Source of the DNA: Trematomus loennbergii
Lineage: Eukaryota; Chordata; Actinopteri; Perciformes; Nototheniidae
Length of the DNA: 64,000 nt
Reading direction: 5' to 3'
Assembly (NCBI GenBank): GCA_012861695.1
Contig: JAAOOA010000375.1
Span: 248,001-312,000 of the forward strand
A program made the translations under genes and the position numbers. Under the pieces are notes generated by a model. That model was not told the origin of the DNA and ran no database searches. It worked only from the letters and a program-made list of their open reading frames with translations. Position 1 is the stretch's first letter; every line of letters begins with the position of its first letter. Positions 1 through 9,327 of this stretch are shown here, piece after piece.

Positions 1-1
1 C

Positions 2-838
2 TGCTCAATCTGTAAGAAAGCTTTTTCACATAGTGAACATTTAAAGTCACACATGAGAAGCCACACAGGAGAGAAACCATACAGCTGCTCAGTCTGTAAG
101 AAAGCTTTTTCACAGAGTGGACAATTAAAAGAACACATGAGAATCCACACAGGAGAGAAACCAACCAGCTGCTCACTCTGTAAGAAAGTTTTTTCACAGA
201 GTGGATATTTGAAGTCACACATGAGAATCCACACAGGAGAGAAACCGCATAGCTGCTCAGTCTGTAAGAAAGCTTTTTCACATAGTGGACATTTAAAGGA
301 ACACATGAGAAGCCACACAGGAGAGAAACCACACAGCTGCTCAGTCTGTAACAAAGCTTTTTCACATAGTGGAAGTTTAAAGGAACACATGAGAAGCCAC
401 ACAGGAGAGAAACCACACAGCTGCTCAGTCTGTAAGAAAGCTTTTTCACAGAGTGGACATTTAAAGGCACACATGAGAATCCACACAGGAGAGAAATCAA
501 CCAGCTGCTCACTCTGTAAGAAAGTTTTTTCACAGAGTGGATATTTGAAGTCACACATGAGAATCCACACAGGAGAGAAACCGCACAGCTGCTCAGTCTG
601 TAAGAAAGCTTTTTCACATAGTGGACATTTAAAGGAACACATGAGAAGCCACACAGGAGAGAAACCACACAGCTGCTCAGTCTGTAACAAAGCTTTTTCA
701 CATAGTGGAAGTTTAAAGGCACACATGAGAATCCACACAGGAGAGAAACCACACAGCTGCTCAGTCTGTAAGAAAGCTTTTTCACAGAGTGGACATTTAA
801 AGTCACACATGAGAATCCACACAGGAGAGGAAAAATAG
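2..838 (+). CDS. C2H2 zinc-finger protein Z0, C-terminal exon (5' end outside window)
   Basis: Open frame from the left edge to a TAG at 836-838. It encodes ten tandem C2H2 fingers: one entering from the edge and nine complete ones with 28-residue spacing and TGEKP linkers. Finger cores read CSVCKKAF or CSLCKKVF and end HMRIH or HMRSH. By family knowledge this is a nuclear DNA-binding protein, probably a transcription regulator. The contact positions (-1, 3, 6 of each helix) vary (Q/H at -1; Q/Y/H/S at 3; E/S/A at 6) while the rest is nearly fixed. Fingers 2-4 recur as fingers 6-8. The same stop context and 3' flank occur after genes A and B, so this is the last exon of an upstream array member. 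An N-terminal exon like those at 20419 and 40133 should lie outside the window. The sequence identifies the family with certainty, but not an orthologue. Confidence 0.95.
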   Translation, partial: CSICKKAFSHSEHLKSHMRSHTGEKPYSCSVCKKAFSQSGQLKEHMRIHTGEKPTSCSLCKKVFSQSGYLKSHMRIHTGEKPHSCSVCKKAFSHSGHLKEHMRSHTGEKPHSCSVCNKAFSHSGSLKEHMRSHTGEKPHSCSVCKKAFSQSGHLKAHMRIHTGEKSTSCSLCKKVFSQSGYLKSHMRIHTGEKPHSCSVCKKAFSHSGHLKEHMRSHTGEKPHSCSVCNKAFSHSGSLKAHMRIHTGEKPHSCSVCKKAFSQSGHLKSHMRIHTGEEK

Positions 839-905
839 ATCTGCAAAGTTTGTGACAAAAGATTTAAATGGCGTAATTGTTGAAAAAGACACAAGAGTGT
901 TGGTA
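839..905 (+). pseudogene. Relict terminal zinc finger beyond the stop codon of Z0
   Basis: Straight after the TAG the same frame reads a Cys-x2-Cys half finger (ICKVCDKRFKW), then a TGA, then a basic KRHKSV stretch. This looks like a former last finger now outside the coding region. The same fossil follows gene A (26366-26420) and gene B (52361-52425), so the TAG predates the duplications. Confidence 0.7.
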
Positions 906-1370
906 AGGGAATACATTTGTCTATTTTGTATCCTGATGACCTGATGCCGTTACATGTAATACGTTACTCCCTCAGCCTGTTTTCACCCACCTGCAACCGA
1001 TTCGCTAATAATCACAAATGTTAATTTCTTCGACCCCTTGACTTGACTATTTCTTGTTTAATAATCGTTACATCTCCCAGGTTTTGAATGGTAAGCTTTA
1101 AAAAACACATCATTACACATATACTGGGCTTTGATGAGGATGGATTATGATTACATGCTTTATTAAGCAGCAGTTAAAAGTTCTACACAAAAACTGGACA
1201 GAATACAATGGAGAACAATGAGATTACTGTGGGTTCCCTTACCCATACAACTGTACTATTTGGTATGCCAGAAACAGATTAAGTCATTAAGCAAAACCTA
1301 CAAGTCTGCCTACTGCATATTGCAGTATGGAAGCCAGCATATGTATATGGCTATTCTGACCCACAATACT
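906..1370. other. Z0 3' flank; no gene seen
   Basis: Bases 906 to about 1083 match the 3' flanks of gene A (from 26420) and gene B (from 52425). The match stops near 1083, where A and B continue with a CAGGACCAAG stretch. Bases 1084-1370 are AT-rich with nothing recognisable. Confidence 0.7.
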
Positions 1371-2368
1371 TATCGAGCAAGAGGGCAAAGGTAAAGATGC
1401 AATGTTGTGATGAAGTAGTTCAGTGGTGCCCTCTGGACCTGATAGTGCAGCAACACAAATTGCATAATGCATAATACCAATTGAGATTTAATAAAAAATC
1501 TTACATTGAAATAAATAGTTACGTTCTTTATAACTACGCATAAAGATACAAAAGAGAAAAAAATTGGATAATTTAAAACAATAATAAACAAGCTATTGTC
1601 AGAGTCAGTTATAAAGAATATAAAAGGAGGGCTTACTATTTCCTGCAGTTGATACAATGAATGATATTTACCAATAAACAATGACAATATTACTCATGTC
1701 AGACAAAGATATGTTTGAAAATGACTTAAATATGTATATATATTTATCGTAATTCAAATATGAACATCAAAAGTCGGAATATGCCAATCTTTTTTTCTTA
1801 TTATCTTATTTGCTAAACGTTCTTGTATAGTAATATGCATGTGTTGTATTATTCTACTACGTCTATTTATTAATGTTCAGCAATAACCACGTTTTCCCAG
1901 TACATCCATGGGACTGACGTTCTTAGGTGGGGTGATTCCGCTTTTGAACAGGAATTTTGTTAACCAGTGTTCTTGTTTTCCATGTGCTCAATAAAGTTTC
2001 TTTAAAAACAATTCTAAAGAATTCAACCAATCAGAAGTGGACCCACTTGTCTTTTCATCCAATCAGATTCCGCAGCAATTGCGCCGCGTAAGATAGTATA
2101 AATAGCCCCGCCTAGAAAAAATACACCTGTTACTTCTTACCCTGGACTCATACAGGCCCTGCTGTGAGAGATAACTTTGCCTTTTCCTCTTCTTTATCGA
2201 AACCCTCTGTCTTCACATCTTCAGAAAAGTGAGTAGATAGTACAGCTTTTCTCCACTTAGAGGATGTGTATTTAACCAAATGCAGCGCTCTGAACGTCTG
2301 TCATCATGCGAAAACGTAACCAGCTTAACGTTTTTTAACCGCTACTCTTTAAAGACGACGCATCATTT
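1371..2368 (+). repeat. Duplicated alpha-tubulin 5' region, copy 1 (start codon lost)
   Basis: About 1 kb nearly identical to 29531-30525. It includes upstream sequence, promoter, 5' UTR and the start of intron 1. In copy 2 the first exon ends with an ATG directly at a GTGAGT donor, the layout of vertebrate alpha-tubulin genes in which exon 1 codes only Met. Copy 1 reads CAGAAAAGTGAGTAG at the same place (about 2222-2237), so the ATG is gone while the donor-like GTGAGT remains. No tubulin exon 2 follows; downstream is an unrelated SPRY fragment. Copy 1 is therefore a non-coding promoter/exon pseudogene. Confidence 0.8.
2027..2104 (+). promoter_or_regulatory. Alpha-tubulin-type core promoter, copy 1: two CCAAT boxes and a TATA box
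   Basis: CCAAT at 2027-2031 and 2059-2063, TATAAATA at 2097-2104, followed about 30 bp downstream by the presumed 5' UTR. All three elements are conserved in copy 2. It may still start transcription, but no tubulin reading frame lies behind it. Confidence 0.7.
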
Positions 2369-2848
2369 TTATAGTGAAACAAAAATGTTGCGGTGTAAGC
2401 TGGTAAATCAAGCTTCGTCATTAATAAGTAGTTTTAACTGTGGTGTTGGTAAATTAAGTGTAACTCGACGGCACAGTCAAGATGTTGAAGTGAAGCATTT
2501 ACAATCGGCCGAATTGCCGAAAACAGACAAAACTAATTAGGCTTTATTTAAACATTAAATAATACTTTAGGTTAAGGTCTTCTTTTAAATACATGTAAGC
2601 AAAAAGCTTTGGGGGTATCTATATTAAGCCTGACAAAGTACTTAACGTTTAATATATTGCATGATTTGTTTTGGGACTTGACAATCAACTTTCCTGCAAT
2701 GTTAACTATGTTGAAGCACTTATTTTAACCGATATTATACATATTTATTATACTCTTATAAGACGTATGTAGATAGAATAAGAAATGTGCAGAATATGAC
2801 AGTTTAATGGTGGAGGTACACACATATTGATAGATCTCTTGTTGAGGG

Positions 2849-3161
2849 GGAGCAGTTTTTGTAGCAGTCGCATACAAGAATATCAGCAGAGCAGGGGGTG
2901 AATGTTTCTTTGGATACAATGACAAATCGTGGTCCCTATTCATTTCTTTACAACAGTATCAACACTCCCGTCTCAGGTCCTCAGTCCTCCAGAGTAGGAG
3001 TGTACCTGGATCACAGAGCAGGTGTTCTGTCCTTCTACAGCGTCTCTGAAACCATGACTCTCCTCCACAGAGTGCAGACCACATTCACTCAGCCGCCACA
3101 TGCTGGACTTTGGCTTTATTATATTGATGGAGACACTGCTGAGTTTTGTAAATTCAAATAG
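2849..3161 (+). pseudogene. B30.2/SPRY domain C-terminal exon fragment (fish TRIM/NLR type)
   Basis: The end of a B30.2/SPRY domain like those closing teleost TRIM and NLRC3-like proteins. From 2849 one frame reads VAYKNISRAGG and then FFGYNDKSWSL. Near 2930-2940 the reading moves to another frame with RVGVYLDHRAG, LSFYSVS and LLHRVQTTFTQP, and stops at TAG 3159-3161. The frame change and missing residues between WSL and YSF show a small deletion. Nothing of the domain's N-terminal half or of RING, B-box or NACHT/LRR exons is present upstream. In its family this domain binds ligands or partner proteins in innate immunity. This copy is a decayed fragment next to the orphan tubulin promoter. 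Confidence 0.85.
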
Positions 3162-3660
3162 CCTGAAGTCATTGGAGGAACTCATCTACTTCTTAAACTC
3201 ACCGTGTGTCCATCAGAGCTGATTGTCCATGTCTTCACTGTGCAGAGATCAGCTGTCAATCAAACATGATGGGTGGGGCTTGAACATCTTCTCATGAGTT
3301 GTTCTGTAGATGTTGGACTTTCTTCCGGCTCCTTCCTGGGTCTGTGTAGCCATGGAGGCTGTCACTGCTCAGGAGGATTTCTGTTAACCTCAACTGAGAT
3401 TTCTCTGCATGAAAATGTAAACTTTGCTCTAAATATTTGTTGAATAGGTCTTTTAGTTTTGACTAAGTCTCAAAGTGTTGAATGCATTAATGAAAGTTTG
3501 AAAAAGGAAAAAAAAACATTCAAAGAAAAGTGATAAAAAAGAAAAGCTAACAGGTTGAGTTTGTTATAAATTGTGTTTCTATTTTCAAGATGTGAGATGA
3601 GTGCCACATTTACATGTCTGTAAATAAAATGTTGGAGTTTTCTTGTTAATAAAAGAGCTA
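3162..3660 (+). other. 3' UTR of the SPRY fragment with polyadenylation signals
   Basis: Non-coding sequence after the SPRY stop, ending with AATAAA at 3623-3628 and 3648-3653. It travels with the SPRY exon and suggests the fragment came from genomic DNA or a long transcript 3' end. Confidence 0.55.
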
Positions 3661-4539
3661 AGAGGACGCAAGTGAAAATCTCATTATTTAGTTTTCAATC
3701 TTAAAATGAATGACCTCTCCTCTCCAGTGAAGCTGCACTAAGTTGAGATGAATTTTAAATGCATGTAGTTCTTTTTTTACTGCTACGTCCCCAATAAGCT
3801 CTAGGACAACAATGGATACAGTAACACACAACAACAAATAACATTGAGAGAGTCGGGGGGGAAGTGAACACAAGTGCATTTATTTACACCAAAGAATGGA
3901 GAGGAAGAAGCGTCTATGGAAGAGGGTTAGGAACATGTGGGAACATGTGAAACTTAAATTCAGATAAAAATCACTTTGGTCAGACCTCAACTTTTTCTTT
4001 ACTCGTGAAAGTCAGAATTCTGATAAAAAAATTAAACCTTTTTTTCAGATTTTCTATTTTTTTTTCAAGAAAATCTCAGAAATCAGATTTTTCTTAAAAT
4101 ATATTTTATTTATTTTCATGGCAACCTTCAGAACTTTCTTCATAGATCTGAGATTTAAGTAAGAACTCTGATTTATTACTCAAAAGAAAAAATCAGTTTT
4201 GGTCAAATTCAACTCAGAAATGTTCAATCTAAATGCAGACCAACTTGGAGGGTTGAGAACATCTTGGTGTACTCTGCTTAACTGTGTGATGCATGATGGT
4301 ACTGGGTTCATATTTTGAAGCTACCTTCCAACATTTCAATTTGGAACAGATATAAAGAGTTATAATATTCTCCTTATATCTATAGTAAGTATAAGACGGG
4401 GACCTCACAGAATTGTCCAATATGTGAGACTCATGTAGGGACTAGGCTGCATTGCAATGAAGGAATGCAGCAAAACTCAAGTATTTTGGAGGGCAACATG
4501 TGCAAACATCACTACAGCAATCGGTCAACAGGTGTCAGT
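3661..4539. other. Intergenic sequence, no gene recognised
   Basis: AT-rich, with many T and A runs. A short stretch around 4278-4335 resembles 57062-57115, so it is itself repetitive. No coding pattern is convincing on either strand. Confidence 0.5.
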
Positions 4540-4853
4540 AGAACCTCTATTGTGTCTGCTTGGATAGGTTACCAAACCTGTGAAGTTTTGGGCCGTTTGA
4601 AGCATTTTCACTGAAGTTATGAGAAACCGTGTTTCATGGCGAGCATTGTGTTGCCATGGCAACGGCATTTGAAGAAATCTCAAAACTGTCTTGTAGATGT
4701 CTTCACGGCTGGACTGTTAGCACACATGTGAATTTTTATTACTTTTTGAACATTTTCATAGGAGTTAAAGGGACATCGTGTTTTATGGCGAGGGATGCGT
4801 GCATATGGTGAGATTTCAGATTTGGCGTAGAGCTGTTGAGGCATGGACCGTGT

Positions 4854-4909
<56 letters not shown>

Positions 4910-4918
4910 GAGAGAGAG

Positions 4919-4972
<54 letters not shown>

Positions 4973-5480
4973 GAAATGAACAGTTAGACTGCTGTCAGTT
5001 GGAGTGATGACATCATCGTGTTCCATTACACAGGTTTTTATAGTTGAGCTAACAAGCTATGAAGAGATCAAAGGTTTGCATTGTTCTGAATGACAGATAA
5101 ACCTCTTACATGTGAACGTTTTGGAAGAACGATAACAGATATCTGTGAAATTTAAAAACGTGAAGCATGTCAAGGAAGTTGAGTATCTGAAGTGTAATTT
5201 TTGTGTACTTTCGGGTTAATAATGTGGCCTTTTTGGCAGTTTAACTAAGGTGTGCGGCTGCTGCTGTGAGGAAATATCAGCCTGAAATTACAATGGGCTT
5301 TAATGGAGGCATGTTGAACGTTTTTGTCACTTCATGCCCTCAAGAGGCATTTTGTTTAATTATTTGTCATTTTTCAAGCTACGAGATGTTTTCCTACGTT
5401 TAACAATAACAATTATGTCTCAGGAATGTAGGGTTTGGGAATTATGGCAGTTTTTAAAAAAATATGAAGGCAAATTTTAA
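4540..5480 (-). repeat. Inverted copy of the interspersed repeat found in the tubulin intron, with a GA microsatellite
   Basis: Bases 4560-4760 are the reverse complement of about 33895-34110 (CCATGGCAAC motif, the 'chromosome-like' block around TCTTCACGGCTGG). Bases 5290-5460 are the reverse complement of about 30975-31150. A (GA)n tract lies at about 4855-4970, where the forward copies carry (CT)n, (CA)n and the 23-bp minisatellite. This is one member of the family spread over 30526-36345, without the minisatellite array. Confidence 0.7.
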
Positions 5481-5756
5481 GATTTCTTACCCTCTAGCTG
5501 TGACATCACGCACTCTGCCTTAACGAGCTGCGCAATGTTAAAGTTCAAATGTTAAAAATGTGATGAATTATGGGATGTATCTCTGGAATTATGAAAGTTA
5601 TGATTGATAAAAGTAATAGCCATCGATTCCCGACCGAGCTGAACGTTTTGATGTTTGAACGGAGTTTCTGCGATGTTGAATGTGGGAGGAGAAGATGGAC
5701 AAAATAACTGGATGGAATAATACGAATTTTGTCCGTAGCATAACATATAGTGGGAA

Positions 5757-5849
5757 TGTCACGCCCTGGCTCAAGGACGGACAAAAGAAGGGACCACACA
5801 TGGTTCATGTCCAATTAAAGTGCATTTATTTAAAGAAACTAAGTTAACT
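5757..5849 (-). repeat. Partial 3' LTR of the gag element
   Basis: 93 bp nearly identical to 8697-8790, starting TGTCACGCCCTGG on the + strand. It includes AATAAA on the minus strand. The rest of this LTR is missing, and protease sequence begins directly at 5850. Confidence 0.8.
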
Positions 5850-6140
5850 TGCAGGTTTGCAGACCAATCCCTCTAACTGGAACACAGCGCCCATGTCTGA
5901 ATCTGGAGAAAAAGGCAAGATGGCCTCCCTCACAAAAGTATTCAAAGCTCCTGAGTCCCTCAAAATCCTGACTTGAACTTTCTTGTCACTCCCAACTAGA
6001 GTTACAAAACCGTCAGACATAAACGGAGCAAAACCCGACTCAACCTCTGAGATATCAATTGGCTTAACCTGCATTTGCAATGGAGCCAAGACTTCTGTTT
6101 CACCAACTTTGGGATTATGAATAGTTGTAGCCAAAACCAA
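5844..6140 (-). pseudogene. Retroelement aspartic protease fragment
   Basis: Minus-strand reading contains VRILRDSGALNTFV, which fits the active-site segment of a retropepsin (usual D-S/T-G; here RDSGAL). Hydrophobic strands follow, up to PFSPDSDMGAVFQLEGL. It sits just after gag, as expected for gag-pro-pol order, and ends at the truncated LTR. In the family this enzyme cleaves the element's own polyprotein. This one is cut off and linked to gag through a frame change near 6150. Confidence 0.65.
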
Positions 6141-6149
6141 CTGACTTCA

Positions 6150-7213
6150 CATGGAAATTGTTGCTTTTCCCCTCTAGCAATGGACATTCTTTTTTCCAAT
6201 GACCCTGTTGATGGTAATAATGACACACATTGGCATTCTTGTGCCATTAGGATGCTGTGCAAACTTTGGGGACAAAGATCCTGCTTTCTGAGATTCATTC
6301 CTATCATAACGCTCACCAAAGATGCGCCTGTGCGTCAACACATACTCATCAGCCAGTACTGCTGCCTCCCTAGGACATGTGACTTTATGTTCATTAATAT
6401 ATGTTGCAATGTTCTCAGGGACAGACTGTTTCAACTGCTCCAGAATGATTAAATCACATAACTGATCCAACGTTTTTACACCAGAAGAAGAGTACCAGCG
6501 CTTGAAATGCAAGATCAAATCCCGTGCAAATTCCACATGTGTTTTGTTACCACTCTTTCGCCAGTCTCTAAAACGTTGGCGGTACGCTTCAGGCACCAAC
6601 TCAATAGCCTTCAAAACAGACGAAGTATTATAATCTTTACAGGCGTCAGAAGATAAAGCGGAGTAGGCTTCTTGTGCTTTACCTGTAAACCACACTGCAA
6701 CATTAAAGTTCTGTCCTCATCAGGCCAGCCCCTTGAATCAGCAACACGCTCAAACAGACAAAAAAAAGTGTCTATATCATTTTCATTAAACTTTGGCAAC
6801 AACAATAAATTACTTGCAACATCAAGCGTGAACTTACAAGTTCCTCATTCAAAGCCGATGCAGACATTTTACCTGCCCTAATCAAAGCCAATTTTTGCAG
6901 TTCCAAATCCAGTTTAATTTGTTCCTTTTTGTATTTGATTTGTTCCACCTCTTTTTCAAGAATATACAATTCTTTCTGTTGTTCAAATGTTAAGCCAGAC
7001 ACAGAATTAGTTACAACGCTCTTACCTCCCCTGTCCATCAGTACCGCACAGTCTAGCAAATGAGCTTTTTATACTTTTCAGGGTTTCCTTTATTTGTTTG
7101 GAATCAACATCAACGGAGTAATAATGAGCAATCTTCACCAACTGCTCCTTTGTACATTGCTCCAACAACTCATCAGAGGGACACTGAACAAAATCTTCCA
7201 CAATGTTAGCCAT
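6150..7213 (-). pseudogene. Gag (SCAN-like capsid) of the Gypsy-type element, frameshifted
   Basis: Reading starts at ATG 7213 (MANIVEDFVQ) with a short N-terminal domain. A charged coiled-coil region follows (about 7000-6870, LEKEVEQIKYKKEQ), then the capsid segment FNENDIDTFFCLFERVA (about 6790), and after a frame change the SCAN-like stretch around 6590-6330 (VPEAYRQRFRDW, FARDLILHFKRW, LIILEQLKQSVP). At least three frame changes break it (near 7030, 6830 and 6690). By family knowledge it forms the element's particle core. The SCAN domain of vertebrate zinc-finger proteins derives from such a gag, a notable coincidence beside a zinc-finger array. No CCHC knuckle is intact. Confidence 0.75.
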
Positions 7214-7567
7214 ATCAAACCACAAAAATCTAGCAACCTAGATAACCAAATTGAGGTAACATACACCAAACCTTTACACTATGCAACTAGTGGCAACAAC
7301 AACAACTGGTGACTCCCCATACTCAACTAACTCATTACAGTATGTCCCTTATCTGACTAAACTCTTACCTAGTCTTTGTACAGATACTTGTGGCGGGTAT
7401 TTATTCACTGACACCCAGTGGTACTGGAAGGCAACTGTATACACAGCGACCCCACAAGAAACCATGGACGTGATCCCGAGACAACTGCTCTAGCCACTTT
7501 CTCTGTCACACTAAACCCAACCCCCGACAACAGACTCTCTATTAGAACCTGCTGCTTGGCCTCTCAG

Positions 7568-7615
7568 AAAAGCGCCGGTGTGAAAGCATGTTGCGGCTTT
7601 CACACCAGCGCTTTT
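7568..7615. repeat. Perfect-looking hairpin at the MITE left end
   Basis: Arms 7568-7586 (AAAAGCGCCGGTGTGAAAG) and 7597-7615 are inverted with one mismatch and separated by 10 bp. The right arm is the left terminus of the MITE at 7597-8494, so the left arm is a second, head-to-head copy of that terminus. Confidence 0.7.
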
Positions 7616-8494
7616 CCCTTTCTAGCTCCTCGCGAGAGCTTTTCTGGTTCAACTCCCGTTTCCCTTTTCAGCTCCCGCTCTGTTCACACTGCCCAGAGCT
7701 GCCGCTGCTGCGTCATGACGTCACAGTTTACGTCGCTGATTTTCTCCCACAACAACAACGGGCCGGGGACTGCGTCGGTCGATGATCGTGTTGCTGTTAA
7801 TCATACGAAGCCAGATTAAATTAAATAACGACTTCTCCAACCTTATACTTTTCTCCAGAGTGCCGTGGTTCATTGTTTATTAATGTGTTTCAGCGGCATT
7901 TAGCGACCGCTGCAGTGCTGGCTGCTCTTCCACGGGAGTTTATTCTCCGTTAGCTCCGGGTTAGCTCACACGGCTCTAAAGTATTCACTGTCTGACTGTC
8001 ACACAAGCAGCTGATACATATCCCCAGTTCCCCTTAAGTGAATGTGTGTCAGTCTGAATTGACGCTGTTTGGCATCACAACGCTGTTATGAAAGTTTCTC
8101 TGGTATAACATGGGTGATGTTAGCATAGCAACCGAAGCTAAACTGACTACTTGCTAAGCCGTTTTCTACAGGCACATTTACCGGCGTATTTTTCATTATG
8201 ATTCTACTTGTGATAGTCGGACATGACAACCTGTATAGCCCATGTGTCTCCACAATGATCAATAACAGCGAACGGATGGTCAAAGTAACGTTTCCGGCAC
8301 GCCTCGACGTAAGAGACGTAAGCGACGCCGCGTCATAGCTCCGAAGCTCTTGCCTCTGGACCGACAATTTTTTGGAGCTGGAAGTGAACCGCATTCCGGA
8401 GCTATGACGCGCCGCCACTGCGGTGTGAACAGGAAAAACCGGCGCTTTTCAGGCTCTAGCTCCCAGCAGGAGCTGGAAAAGCGCCGGTGTGAAA
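7597..8494. mobile_element. Non-autonomous DNA transposon (MITE) inside the gag-element leader
   Basis: Terminal inverted repeats CTTTCACACC(A/G)GCGCTTTTCC at 7597 and 8494. The similarity continues inward (AGCTCC..GAGCTTTTC on both sides). It lies between gag and the primer-binding site of the LTR element. No transposase frame. The target duplication is unclear, so the superfamily is not assigned. Confidence 0.6.
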
Positions 8495-8684
8495 GGGGTA
8501 ACAGAGGAGAACACCAGTCACATGCCACACCAAACATTTTAGCATATTTACCTCAAAGAAAACTGGCCCAAACTAGATTATAAAGCTCTCCAAAAACAAC
8601 TACATCCATGTGTGATACTCCAACCTAAATTAGCACAGAAAATTCATACCAACAAAATGTATTTCAAATTTGACTTTGACTTTA

Positions 8685-8696
8685 GACGAGCCCCCA
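8685..8696 (-). other. Primer-binding site resembling tRNA-Pro
   Basis: Immediately inside the 5' LTR the minus strand reads TGGGGGCTCGTC. These are the 12 bases with which known retroviral tRNA-Pro primer sites begin. Its position fixes the LTR edge at 8697 and the element's orientation. Confidence 0.7.
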
Positions 8697-9032
8697 TGTC
8701 ACGCCCTGGCTCAAGGACGGACAAAAGAAGGAGACCACACATGGTTCATGTCCAATTAAAGTGCATTTATTTAAAGAAACTAAGTTAACTATGAAGTCAG
8801 TTAATCAGTAATGTGTGTAGTGTGTGGGTGTGTGAACATGCATCAGTATATAAAGCAAAAACAAACAAACCAAGGTCCAGTAGAGCCAAGCAACCCAAGA
8901 AGAGAGAGAGACTGACTGCTCAGGCACCCATACTTGTAGCTGAGCAGTCAACCAAAATCAGGTGTCAGCAATCTCTCCTGATTTGGGAGTGGCTAACCAG
9001 GGACCTGAGTCTAAGGCCTAGGGGCCGTCACA
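8697..9032 (-). repeat. 5' LTR of the gag element
   Basis: 336 bp with TG..CA termini. On the minus strand it begins TGTGACGGCCCC and ends GGGCGTGACA. It contains a TTTATATA-like TATA motif near 8850 and AATAAA near 8770. The TGTGACGGCCCC start is shared with the solo LTR at 48396-48655, pointing to related families. Confidence 0.75.
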
Positions 9033-9041
9033 GCATTCCCA

Positions 9042-9149
9042 CTAAATAATAAAGATCTATGCAGAAAGGAACAGACGGGAGGAGATCACCATCACTAGAG
9101 TCAGACTGGATCATACAGGATTAAACGGAACAATGTTTTTAAAGGAAAA
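9042..9149 (+). mobile_element. LINE 3'-region fragment (L0)
   Basis: Encodes an ERNRREEITITR-like stretch followed by RLDHTGLNGTMFLK, matching the C-terminal part of ORF2 of the I-group LINEs here. The last 75 bp (9076-9149) are almost identical to 19641-19715. It breaks off at 9150, where the hAT-like composite begins. Confidence 0.75.
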
Positions 9150-9276
9150 AAGTAGTGATGGCAAAATGAAGCTTTGAATGAAGCATCGAACCACTTGGAC
9201 AATTGTGTCGGAAATAGGTTCATTTCTCGAAGCTTCAGTTACAGCGACCTCTCCTGGCGAAGTGCAAGGCTGCAGT

Positions 9277-9327
9277 GGGTTTAACGTATCTTTGCCTTGA
9301 AAAATATTCGATGCACACACACACTAA
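9277..9327 (+). repeat. Direct repeat R1 (left part), interrupted by the MITE
   Basis: 9277-9327 joined to 10320-10426 equals 13546-13693 over about 150 bp. The second copy is uninterrupted and shows the pre-insertion sequence CACACACTAAGACTG. Confidence 0.85.

Larger units (their letters stand above)
5757..9032 (-). mobile_element. Internally deleted Ty3/Gypsy-type LTR retrotransposon with SCAN-like gag
   Basis: Minus-strand element. Its 5' LTR is at 8697-9032 (TGTGACGG start, GGGCGTGACA end on the minus strand). It is followed by a primer-binding site, an untranslated leader invaded by a MITE, gag (about 7213-6150) and a protease piece (about 6140-5844). The left end keeps only the last 93 bp of the other LTR (5757-5849). 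Reverse transcriptase, RNase H and integrase are absent, so most of pol and of the 3' LTR were lost. The gag resembles SCAN-domain-like capsids of Gmr1-like Gypsy elements. No convincing target-site duplication is seen at the outer ends. Non-autonomous and dead. Confidence 0.8.

Noticed and set aside
2..838. CRISPR-like regularly spaced repeats
   Set aside because: The regular 84-bp spacing is the zinc-finger coding repeat; no CRISPR arrays occur in animal genomes.
1370..1687. 105-codon minus-strand frame also present at 29502-29846
   Set aside because: Lies in the duplicated upstream region of the tubulin promoter; AT-rich, no domain, conserved only because the block is duplicated.
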